DNA of 64,000 bases from Actinoplanes lobatus (lineage in GTDB: Bacteria; Actinomycetota; Actinomycetes; Mycobacteriales; Micromonosporaceae): assembly GCF_014205215.1 (NCBI RefSeq), contig NZ_JACHNC010000001.1:253001-317000 (forward strand), in the 5' to 3' direction. Under the pieces are notes generated by a model. That model worked only from the letters and a program-made list of their open reading frames with translations, ran no database searches and was not told the origin of the DNA. Below, one piece after another: positions 31,839 to 39,594 of this stretch (position 1 is the first letter of the stretch; every line of letters starts with the position of its first letter). A program made the position numbers and the translations under genes.

Positions 31839-34385
31839 CTAGTCGGTGGGTGAGGGGCCCAGTTGGGCGAGCGGTACGGGAGCCCCGAAGAGGTAGCCCT
31901 GGCCCAGTGGGCAGCCCAGTTCCTCCAGGGCCGCGGAACGCTCGGGGGTCTCCAGGCCCTCGGCCACCACGGTGATGCCGAGTTCGGCGCAGATGGACAG
32001 CACCGAACGGCACAGGGCGCCGGAACGGTCCGAGGCGCTGGACACGTCGGTCAGGGTGGAGTCGAGTTTGACGATGTCGACCGGGATGGCGTGGAGTTGG
32101 GCGAGGGCGTTGAAGCCGCTGCCGAAGTCGTCGAGTGCCACCCGTACGCCCAAGGCTCTGAGCCTGCCCACGACGGCGGCCGCGCGGGGCAGGTCGGGGA
32201 TGCGCAGCGTCTCGGTGATCTCGATGACCAGGCGGGCGGCCGGCACCCCGTGCCGGGCCAGGGCGGCGGTCACCGCGTCTTCCAGGCCCTGCTGGCCGAG
32301 CCGGCCGGCGGAGACGTTGACGTGCAGGTCGATCGGGCGGCCGAAGCGTTCGGCCAGGACCGCGGCGTCGGCGCACGCCCGGTCGAGGACGAAGTCGTCG
32401 ATGGCGGCGACCAGGCCGGTGCGTTCGGCCATCGTGACGAAGACGTCGGGGTGGACCGGGCCGGCCACCGGGTCGGTCCAGCGGGCGAGGGCCTCCACCG
32501 CGACGGTCGCGCTGTCGCCGAGCCGCACGATCGGCTGGTAGTGGACTTCGAACCCGGCTTCGGCCGGGCTGCCGCCGTCGGCGAGGGCGCCCGCCAGCAG
32601 TTGGGGCAGGTCGGCGTTGGGGCCGGAGTCGCGGCGGCCGGTGTAGCGGATGAGGGCACCCTTGCCGCGGCGCTTGACCGCGTACATCGCGGCGTCGGCG
32701 CGGCGCAGCAGCAGGTCGGCGGAGAGCCGGTCGCCCGGTTCCGCCGCGACCAGGCCGATGCTGACGCCGACGCCGACCGAGCGGCCGTCGATGAGGTACG
32801 GCTCCCGCAGCGCCGCCAGCAGCCGTTGCCCGATCGCCTCGGCCTCCACGGCCCAGCTCTCCCCCACCGGCCCCGCCTCATCAGCCGAGGACGCCGAGGA
32901 CGCCGAGGACGCCGGGGAAGTCGGCGGCCCGCCGTTCAGCTGATGGGAGGCGGGCCTGCGGGACGACGGGACGTGCGGCAGGACGGGCTCGGTGGCGCGC
33001 GAGGGCCCGTCCACGGAACGGCCGAGCGGCTGACCGGGCGCGCCGGGGCCGCTCGTCACCCGTACCCCCGCGGCGGAGAGGATGTAGCGACGGCCTCGCG
33101 CCGCCGCCCCCCAGCGGGACCGGAGACGGCGTCGCGGCGCGGGCGCGGGCTGGGGCGACTGGTCGAGGACGACCGCGAACTCGTCGCCGCCCAGCCGGGC
33201 CACCAGGTCCTGCGGGCGGACGCAGGCCCGCATCCGCTCGCCGATGGCGTGCAGCACCCGGTCGCCCATGGCGTGCCCGAACGTGTCGTTGATGAGTTTG
33301 AAGTCGTCGAGGTCGGCGAAGAGGACGGCGACCGGCACCCCGTGCTGGTGGTGGGCGTCGATGGCGAGTACCAGGCGTTCGCGGAACAGCGCGCGGTTGG
33401 CCAGGCCGGTGAGCGGGTCGTGGTACGCCTGATGGTGCAACCGCCGCTGGGTTTCCGCGACCCGGTCGAACAGGACGGTGTTGTCCACGATGGTGATCAT
33501 CTGCCGGGTCACCACGAGGGCCAGGCCGAGCCAGCCGAGGTAGGCCTCGAACGGCGTGAGCGCGCTGCCCGCCACCGTTCCCGCCACCAGCACCGCCCCG
33601 GTCACCAGCACCGGCCCGTACGGGAGGAGCAGGTGGAACCAGTCCCGCTGGAGCAGTTCGGCGGACGGCCGGGTGAGCGCCGGACGGCTGGGGCTGAGCG
33701 CGGCCAGCGCGATGAACGCCGGCCCCATCAGATGTCCGGCGTTCTCCAGCCCGAGAAGCCAGGCCGACCCACCGTCGAGGAGCCGGATCGCGTCGGCTGC
33801 GCCGAAGGCGACGAGCGCCACCGCGACGAGCCGCAGCGGCCGCCGCCCGGCGGGTGAGTCGGGCCGGGTGGTGAGCAGCAGCACCGCCATGGTGACCAGG
33901 ATCAGGTCGGCGATGACGTAGCCGAGCAGGGCCGTCCCGGTGAGGTCGCCGAGCGGGTCGCCGGGGATCATCGACCGGACCAGGGCGAGCACCGAGCCGG
34001 TGATCAGCACGCTGTCGATGACGAGGGCGATCTGGTCGCGCAGCGGTGACGTCGGCACCGGCCGCGGCCGGGTGTGCACGGCGCCGAGCAGGCCGAGCAG
34101 CATGCAGGCGGGCAGCACCAGGTAGCCGATGCCGTACACGGCCGGCGGCGGGTCGCCGAGCGCCCACCACACGCGGGTGAGCGTCCAGACGGCCAGTCCG
34201 GCCGCGGCGAACAGCCGCCATTGGCGCGGGAAGCCGGTCCGGCCGCGGCCGACGGCGATGCACACCGTGGCCGCGACGACCCCGGCGGTCAGCTGGGCCG
34301 TGGCGGTGAAGTGGCGTGGGGTGCCGAGGACGAGTTCACCGAACGCGACCAGGCCCAGGATCAGCGCCGTGGTGATGACTGCCAC
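31839..34385 (-). CDS. Membrane GGDEF-EAL protein with an insertion inside the GGDEF domain
   Basis: The 848-residue protein has about ten membrane helices in its first 310 residues (MASE-like sensor region), then a diguanylate-cyclase domain (about 325-570) and a c-di-GMP phosphodiesterase domain (about 595-840). GGDEF is intact (ARLGGDEFAVVLD). The EAL domain keeps VEALARW, VIEITET, ALDDFGSGF, VKLD, VAEGLE and GQGYLFG, so both activities may be present. Roughly 105 residues of disordered Pro/Ser/Arg sequence (about 33165-32845) split the GGDEF domain just after the active-site hairpin. The GTG at 34385 has AAGGTGG five bases upstream; 34394 is also open. It follows the PP2C gene by about 30 bases. 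Confidence 0.9.
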   Translation of the reverse strand: MAVITTALILGLVAFGELVLGTPRHFTATAQLTAGVVAATVCIAVGRGRTGFPRQWRLFAAAGLAVWTLTRVWWALGDPPPAVYGIGYLVLPACMLLGLLGAVHTRPRPVPTSPLRDQIALVIDSVLITGSVLALVRSMIPGDPLGDLTGTALLGYVIADLILVTMAVLLLTTRPDSPAGRRPLRLVAVALVAFGAADAIRLLDGGSAWLLGLENAGHLMGPAFIALAALSPSRPALTRPSAELLQRDWFHLLLPYGPVLVTGAVLVAGTVAGSALTPFEAYLGWLGLALVVTRQMITIVDNTVLFDRVAETQRRLHHQAYHDPLTGLANRALFRERLVLAIDAHHQHGVPVAVLFADLDDFKLINDTFGHAMGDRVLHAIGERMRACVRPQDLVARLGGDEFAVVLDQSPQPAPAPRRRLRSRWGAAARGRRYILSAAGVRVTSGPGAPGQPLGRSVDGPSRATEPVLPHVPSSRRPASHQLNGGPPTSPASSASSASSADEAGPVGESWAVEAEAIGQRLLAALREPYLIDGRSVGVGVSIGLVAAEPGDRLSADLLLRRADAAMYAVKRRGKGALIRYTGRRDSGPNADLPQLLAGALADGGSPAEAGFEVHYQPIVRLGDSATVAVEALARWTDPVAGPVHPDVFVTMAERTGLVAAIDDFVLDRACADAAVLAERFGRPIDLHVNVSAGRLGQQGLEDAVTAALARHGVPAARLVIEITETLRIPDLPRAAAVVGRLRALGVRVALDDFGSGFNALAQLHAIPVDIVKLDSTLTDVSSASDRSGALCRSVLSICAELGITVVAEGLETPERSAALEELGCPLGQGYLFGAPVPLAQLGPSPTD

Positions 34386-34413
34386 GAGAGCCACCTTCTG
34401 ACAGGGGAGCGGG

Positions 34414-35136
34414 TCAGTCCCCGGCTGTCACGTCGGCGACTACCACCGTCACATTGTCCGGCCCACCGCCACGGAGCGCGAGATCGATGAGACGCTCTGC
34501 GCACTGCTTGGGATCCTGGACAGTGCGCAGCTCCTCTTCGAGGACCGGGTCCGGCACCACACCGGTGAGCCCGTCGCTGCACAGCATCCAGCGGTCGCCC
34601 GGCTGCGGCTCGACGATGACGTAGGCCGGAGTCACCGGCTCTCCCTGGAGAACCCGGGTGACGACGGCCCGCCGCGGATGGGCGGCCGCCTCCTCCGGTT
34701 TGATCAGTCCCTGGTCGACGAGCATCTGGACGTACGTGTCGTCCTTGGTGAGCTGGTTGAGGCGGCCGTCGCGCAACAGGTACGCACGGGAGTCTCCGAC
34801 GTGGGCCATGGCGGCCCGTTCGCCGTTGAAGAGGACCGCCGTCAGCGTGGTGCCCATGCCGGCGAGGGAGGGGTCGGCGGCCACCTGTTCGGCGATCCGG
34901 CCGTTGGCCAACTCCAGCCCGCGGTGCAGGGCGTCCATCTGATGCTCGGTGTCGATCGGGGTGTCGAGCGAGACCATGGCTTCGATGGCGATCCGGCTGG
35001 CCAGATCGCCGGCGGCCATGCCGCCCATGCCGTCCGCGACGACGAGAAGCCAATCACCGGCGTAGTGACAGTCCTCGTTGTTGCTCCGGACGTGTCCTTG
35101 GTCGGTCACGGCCGCCCACCGGAGGTGCAAGGTCAT
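34414..35136 (-). CDS. PP2C-family serine/threonine protein phosphatase
   Basis: The 240-residue protein is a compact, soluble PPM phosphatase of the PstP/PrpC type. Metal motifs are visible: VRSNNEDCHYAGDWLLVVADGMGGMAAGD near the start, MGTTLTAVLFNG, VGDSRAYLLRDG, MLCSDGLTGVV and GGPDNVTVVVADV at the end. It removes phosphate from Ser/Thr residues, opposing Hanks-type kinases; no such kinase is in the window. The start ATG at 35136 is chosen because conserved sequence begins TLHLRWAAVTDQGHVR. It lies between the membrane sensor pair upstream and the GGDEF/EAL gene downstream, all on one strand. Confidence 0.92.
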   Translation of the reverse strand: MTLHLRWAAVTDQGHVRSNNEDCHYAGDWLLVVADGMGGMAAGDLASRIAIEAMVSLDTPIDTEHQMDALHRGLELANGRIAEQVAADPSLAGMGTTLTAVLFNGERAAMAHVGDSRAYLLRDGRLNQLTKDDTYVQMLVDQGLIKPEEAAAHPRRAVVTRVLQGEPVTPAYVIVEPQPGDRWMLCSDGLTGVVPDPVLEEELRTVQDPKQCAERLIDLALRGGGPDNVTVVVADVTAGD

Positions 35137-35217
35137 GGCGTGCAGCCTGCCAGGTCGGCGCCAGCCTGTCTGCACGTGGTGGGCGGCATGTCGCACATGT
35201 CGTTGCTGAAAATACAC

Positions 35218-36258
35218 TCAACCCCGCTCAAGCGGGCGCCCGAGGCACCGTGGATCGATTTCGGTGACGGTGCGTGTCGGTGCGATCCACTGGAGTGCGG
35301 ATGCCTCGACCGGCCATCCCCGGACGGTGACGCCGCTCTCCGGCGGCTGTGCCGCCTGCGGGCAGAGGGTCTTGGAGCGGACCTCGCCGTTCGGGATGAA
35401 GATCACCTCGCCGGTGGGCTGGAGCACGGTGGTGGAGGTGTCGTCGACCGCGATCAGCTGGCCGCGGACGACCCGGACCGGCTCCTTCTCCGGCGTCACC
35501 TCGACGGCACTGTCCGGCAGCACGGGGGCGCGCAGGAAGACGACGCCGACCACGAACGGCATGGCGAAGGCCGCCGCCACGGCGGGCCAGTGGGTGGCGA
35601 TCCGGGCCCATCGCTCCGGCACCGGGCCGGTCAGGAGAGGACCGAAGAACGGGGGTACGGCGAGGAGCACCGCGGTCGCCCACTCCCCGGCACGGACCGC
35701 CGCCACCACCGCCGGCCAGACGAAGAGCCAGACCAGGATCCCGGTGAGGACCGGTACGCCGAGGGTGAGCCACCACATCACCCACGGATCCCCCGGCTCG
35801 CCCTGCACCGCGGTGAGCCCGAGGATGGCGACGATCAGCATCATGAGCAGCGGCAGCATCCGTAGCTGCCAGGTGAAGGCGGCGATCCCGGTGGCGATCA
35901 CCACCACCCAGCCGGGCATCCGCAGGGCGGTCACCGCGAGGAACGAGTTGGCGGTCCGCCCCGGGACGCTGACCAGCAGGATGCCGCCGAGCACCCGGAT
36001 CAGCAGGATGGCGGCCGGGATGGTCCAGCTCAGTGTGATGAAGAGCGCGCCGAGCATGCCGAGCGGGTTGATGTACTGCACGAGCAGCAGCATGGTGGGC
36101 AGGTCCTGCCGGCTGAGGTACCACAACCGCAGCACGAGCAGCAGCAGCGGGAAGCCGGGCAGGACGGCGAGCAGCCAGTTCAGCTCGGCGCGGTAGCTCT
36201 TCCGGGGCAGCGGCCGGTCCTTGCTGACGGCGCCGGTGTGGATCTCGATCTCGCTCAT
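35218..36258 (-). CDS. Polytopic membrane protein, partner of the solute-binding sensor
   Basis: The 346-residue protein has about seven to eight membrane helices in residues 25-245 (for example LLAVLPGFPLLLLVLRLWYL and GWVVVIATGIAAFTWQLRM). A C-terminal soluble part of about 100 residues contains VEVTPEKEPVRVVRGQLIAVD and FIPNGEVRSKTLCPQAA. I recognise no catalytic motif. Its ATG overlaps the stop of the solute-binding-domain gene (ATGA), so the two products are probably made together and may form a complex. In mycobacteria a comparable GlnH/GlnX pair feeds amino-acid sensing to PknG; resemblance is by arrangement only. Confidence 0.7.
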   Translation of the reverse strand: MSEIEIHTGAVSKDRPLPRKSYRAELNWLLAVLPGFPLLLLVLRLWYLSRQDLPTMLLLVQYINPLGMLGALFITLSWTIPAAILLIRVLGGILLVSVPGRTANSFLAVTALRMPGWVVVIATGIAAFTWQLRMLPLLMMLIVAILGLTAVQGEPGDPWVMWWLTLGVPVLTGILVWLFVWPAVVAAVRAGEWATAVLLAVPPFFGPLLTGPVPERWARIATHWPAVAAAFAMPFVVGVVFLRAPVLPDSAVEVTPEKEPVRVVRGQLIAVDDTSTTVLQPTGEVIFIPNGEVRSKTLCPQAAQPPESGVTVRGWPVEASALQWIAPTRTVTEIDPRCLGRPLERG

Positions 36259-37421
36259 CCGAGCGGGTCCTCCCACGGCAGCCAGCGCACGTCGGGCCGC
36301 TCGGCCCTCGGCTGGTGGGCCACCGCGATCGGGGTGCCGCCGTTGTCTTCCACCTCGACCTGGAAGTTGCGGTCGTAGGCCTCCTCCCAGCGGCTGTCCT
36401 TGGGGTCCGCCCAGGAGCGGTAGAAGGTGAGGTCGACGAGTTCCTTCAGGGCCGGGTTCTCTCCGACGTTGACGCCCCAGCGCTCGGTGGTGTCCAGCCC
36501 GAGGTCGAAGTGCGAGTACTTGTCGGGGAACTGGTGCTTCCAGCCGGCGAGGATCGCGGCGTCGGTGCTGACCGCCTCGACCTGCCGGGTGTCGAGCAGC
36601 GCGAAACACTCCCGGACCCGGTTCTTACGGACCACGACGGCCCTCACACGGTCGAGCACCGACTGGCTCGTCGAGGTGGACAGACTGCAGACGTTCTTGC
36701 CCGCCAGATCCTCCAGCGCGGAGACCGGCGAGTGGTCCTTCAGGGTCACGACGGACTGCTCGGTGTCGAGATACCCCTGGGAGAAGGTCACCCCGGCCAT
36801 CTCCTCGCGCGCCTCGGTGATGCTGTAACTGGCGATCACCATCTGCACCGTCACCCGCTCGCCGGAGACCGGATCGTTGGCCTGCATCCGGGCCCGGTCC
36901 TCGCTCTCCATGCCGTAGAACCGCACGTCCTCCCGGCGGAACCCGAGATCCTCCGCGATCATGTACGCCACGTCGATGTCGAAACCGGACCACTGTTTCG
37001 TGACCGGGTTGTAGTAGGCCGTACCGAACTGGTCGTCCTTGACCCCGATCTTCAGCTCGGTCCAGGTGTCGACGCCGGCCTGCTCGCGCAGCTCGGCCAC
37101 CGACGGCGGCCCGCCCACGAACAGCCGGCCCAGCACCACCGCGATGGTGATCACGATGAGCAGCCCGAGCCCGGCCAGCCGCCACACCTTGAACCGGTAC
37201 TCCCGGTCCACCACGATGGCGTTCTGGACCTCGGTGATGACCTCCTCGATCACCTCCTGCTGGGCGAGCGTCTGCGAGGCGATCTCCTCGGCGGTCGGCT
37301 CGGGCTGCCCCGGCGCCGGGGGCGGCGGGGTGCGCAGCAACTGCCGGACCAGCTCCGGCGCCATCTGGAGCTGCCGGGGCAGCCGCCACTGTTGGCCTGG
37401 CGGCCTGTTCGTGTCCCCCAT
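36255..37421 (-). CDS. Membrane-anchored extracellular solute-binding protein family 3 (GlnH-like sensor)
   Basis: The 388-residue protein has a cytoplasmic Pro-rich N-terminus, one membrane helix (about residues 82-101) and an extracytoplasmic family-3 solute-binding domain: LKIGVKDDQFGTAYYNPVTKQWSGFDIDVAYMIAEDLG and later VQMVIASYSITEAREEMAGVTFSQGYLDTEQSVVT. These are the ligand-gripping segments of polar amino-acid binding proteins. No ABC permease or ATPase gene is adjacent, so it is more likely a sensor than a transporter part. The start ATG at 37421 is preceded by GAAGGGACGGG. It overlaps the next membrane-protein gene. Confidence 0.85.
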   Translation of the reverse strand: MGDTNRPPGQQWRLPRQLQMAPELVRQLLRTPPPPAPGQPEPTAEEIASQTLAQQEVIEEVITEVQNAIVVDREYRFKVWRLAGLGLLIVITIAVVLGRLFVGGPPSVAELREQAGVDTWTELKIGVKDDQFGTAYYNPVTKQWSGFDIDVAYMIAEDLGFRREDVRFYGMESEDRARMQANDPVSGERVTVQMVIASYSITEAREEMAGVTFSQGYLDTEQSVVTLKDHSPVSALEDLAGKNVCSLSTSTSQSVLDRVRAVVVRKNRVRECFALLDTRQVEAVSTDAAILAGWKHQFPDKYSHFDLGLDTTERWGVNVGENPALKELVDLTFYRSWADPKDSRWEEAYDRNFQVEVEDNGGTPIAVAHQPRAERPDVRWLPWEDPLG

Positions 37422-37476
37422 CGACCCGTCCCTTCGCTCCTGAGGAGCTTCTGACGAGTCATGGTGCACGACGGTG

Positions 37477-37845
37477 TCAGGGAACGGGGTCCCCGGTACC
37501 GAACGGGACACCGGGACGGCACCGGGCGAGCCGGCCCGCGGTGAGCCGCAGCCCGGCCCGCAGCCCGTGCCGGTCGATCGCCTGCAACGCGTAGGCGCTG
37601 CACGTAGGCGTGTACCGGCAGCGGGTGGGCAGCTTCGGGGAGACCTTCCGGTAGCCGTGGATCGCGCCGACCACGACGCGCTCCGACCGGCTCTTTTCGA
37701 AGAACAGCACCGAGGACAGCCGCACCATGGTGCTCAGCGAGAAGCAGTCACAGCCGGGGATGTCACAGTCACAGCCCGGGTCGCAGTTGTCCCACCAGTG
37801 CGACTTTTTCTTCTTCTTCCGCGATTTCCGCACGCTCACGAGCAC
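37477..37845 (-). CDS. yidD: YidD membrane-protein insertion efficiency factor
   Basis: The 122-residue protein ends in the YidD domain: VVGAIHGYRKVSPKLPTRCRYTPTCSAYALQAIDRHG, with its three conserved cysteines, and GLRLTAGRLARCRP. YidD is an amphipathic inner-membrane-associated protein that helps YidC insert membrane proteins. The first about 40 residues are an extension with a Lys run (RKSRKKKKK) and a Cys/Asp cluster (CDPGCDCDIPGCDC). In many bacteria yidD lies near rnpA and yidC at the origin; here it stands alone, so this may be an additional copy. The GTG start at 37845 has no strong ribosome-binding site. Confidence 0.85.
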   Translation of the reverse strand: MLVSVRKSRKKKKKSHWWDNCDPGCDCDIPGCDCFSLSTMVRLSSVLFFEKSRSERVVVGAIHGYRKVSPKLPTRCRYTPTCSAYALQAIDRHGLRAGLRLTAGRLARCRPGVPFGTGDPVP

Positions 37846-37866
37846 ATGATGGCGGATCGCCGCACG

Positions 37867-39594
37867 TCAGCGAACCGCGACGACGGCGGCGCTCTCCGGC
37901 GGCAGGACGAGCCGGTCCCGCTCGACGACCACGCCGGGCGAGGTGGCCAGCAGCACCGATCGGGGCAGCGCCGGCACGCTGACCGTCTGGGGCGTGTCCG
38001 CCAGGTTGGCGGCCACCACGCTGGGCCCGCGGCGGATCACCACGTGCCGGTCGCCGTGCCGGACCTCGACCCTGTGCAGCCACGGGTCGGTGAGGCCGGG
38101 GGTGCTCCGGCGCAGCCGGATCAGCTTCCGGTACAGCTCCAGGATCTCGGCGTGGCCGGGTTTCTGGAGCTCGGACCAGTCGAGTTTGGAGCGCTCGAAG
38201 GTGGCCGGGTCCTGTGGGTCGGGCACGTCGGCCTCGGCCCACCCGTGCCGGGCGAACTCCCTACGTCGCCCGTTCTGCACGGCGGCGGCCAGGTCGGGCT
38301 CCGGGTGGCTGGTGAAGTACTGCCAGGGGCTGCCGGCCGCCCACTCCTCGCCCATGAAGAGCATCGGCGTGAACGGTGCGGTGAGCAGCAGGGTGGCGGC
38401 CACTTTCAGCAGGCCGGGCGAGAGGGTGGCGGCGAGCCGGTCGCCGATCGCCCGGTTGCCGATCTGGTCGTGGTTCTGGAGGAAGGCGACGAACCGGTGC
38501 CCGGGGGTGCGCTGCCGGTCGACCGGGCGGCCGTGCCGGCGGCCGCGGAACGACGACCAGGTGCCGGCGTGGAAGAACGCGCCCTCCAGCACGGTACGCA
38601 GGCAGTCGAGCGATCCGAAGTCCCCGTAGTAGCCCTGGCGCTCGCCGGTGAGCAGGGTGTGCAGCGCGTGGTGCACGTCGTCGTCCCACTGCGCGTGCAG
38701 GCCGAACCCGCCCGCCTCGCGCGGGGTGATCAGCTTGGGGTCGTTGAGGTCGGACTCGGCGATCAGCGACAGCGGCCGCCGCAGCTCGGTGGCGAGGGTC
38801 TCGACCTCGACCGCCATCTCCTCGAGCAGGTGCACGGCGCCCTCGTCGTGCAGCGCGTGCACGGCGTCCAGCCGCAGACCGTCGACGTGGTAGTCGCGCA
38901 GCCACATCAGCACGCTGTCGATGATGTAGCGGCGCACGTGGCCGGAGCCCGGGCCGTCCAGGTTGACCGTGCTGCCCCAGGGGTTGCTGCCGCTGCCCAG
39001 ATAGGGGGCGAACATCGGCGCGTACGCCCCGGAGGGGCCGAAGTGGTTGTAGACGACGTCCAGCACGACGCCGAGACCCCGGGCGTGCGCGGCGTCGACG
39101 AGGCGTTTCAGGCCGTCGGGTCCCCCGTACGCCTCGTGCGGCGCGAACCAGCAGACCCCGTCGTAGCCCCAGTTGCGGGTGCCGTTGAAGGCGTTGACCG
39201 GCAGCAGCTCGACCAGGTCGACACCGAGGTCGACGAGGTGGTCCAGCCGCTCGATCGCCGCGTCGAACGTGCCCTCCGGCGTGAACGTGCCGACGTGCAG
39301 CTCGTAGAGCACCGAGCCGGGCAGCTGCCGGCCGGTCCACGCCTGGTCGGTCCAGGCGAAGGTGGAGTGGTCGTAGAGCCGGCTCAGGCCGTGCACCCCG
39401 TCCGGCTGCCAGGGCGACCGCGGGTCCGGCAGCGGCTGCTCCCGGCCCTCCAGGAGGAAGCCGTAGGAGGCGTCGGCGGGCGCCGGCACGTCGGCCCGCC
39501 ACCAGCCGTCCGCACCGGCCTCCATGGCGTGGTCGTGGTCGCCGAGGCGCAGCCTGACCCGCTTCTCCGGAGCCCATACCTCGAAGACAGTCAT
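37867..39594 (-). CDS. treZ: Malto-oligosyltrehalose trehalohydrolase
   Basis: The 575-residue GH13 enzyme has an N-terminal beta-sandwich, then the barrel motifs VVYNHFGPSGAYAP, VDGLRLDAVHALHDEG (nucleophile Asp), LIAESDLNDPKL (acid Glu) and FLQNHDQIGNRAIGDR. The MFMGEEWAAGSPWQYFTSHPEPDL stretch is typical of TreZ. It releases trehalose from maltooligosyl-trehalose made by TreY. Its ATG overlaps the treY stop (ATGA), and treY in turn overlaps glgX, so the three are one operon. It ends 22 bases from yidD. Confidence 0.95.
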   Translation of the reverse strand: MTVFEVWAPEKRVRLRLGDHDHAMEAGADGWWRADVPAPADASYGFLLEGREQPLPDPRSPWQPDGVHGLSRLYDHSTFAWTDQAWTGRQLPGSVLYELHVGTFTPEGTFDAAIERLDHLVDLGVDLVELLPVNAFNGTRNWGYDGVCWFAPHEAYGGPDGLKRLVDAAHARGLGVVLDVVYNHFGPSGAYAPMFAPYLGSGSNPWGSTVNLDGPGSGHVRRYIIDSVLMWLRDYHVDGLRLDAVHALHDEGAVHLLEEMAVEVETLATELRRPLSLIAESDLNDPKLITPREAGGFGLHAQWDDDVHHALHTLLTGERQGYYGDFGSLDCLRTVLEGAFFHAGTWSSFRGRRHGRPVDRQRTPGHRFVAFLQNHDQIGNRAIGDRLAATLSPGLLKVAATLLLTAPFTPMLFMGEEWAAGSPWQYFTSHPEPDLAAAVQNGRRREFARHGWAEADVPDPQDPATFERSKLDWSELQKPGHAEILELYRKLIRLRRSTPGLTDPWLHRVEVRHGDRHVVIRRGPSVVAANLADTPQTVSVPALPRSVLLATSPGVVVERDRLVLPPESAAVVAVR

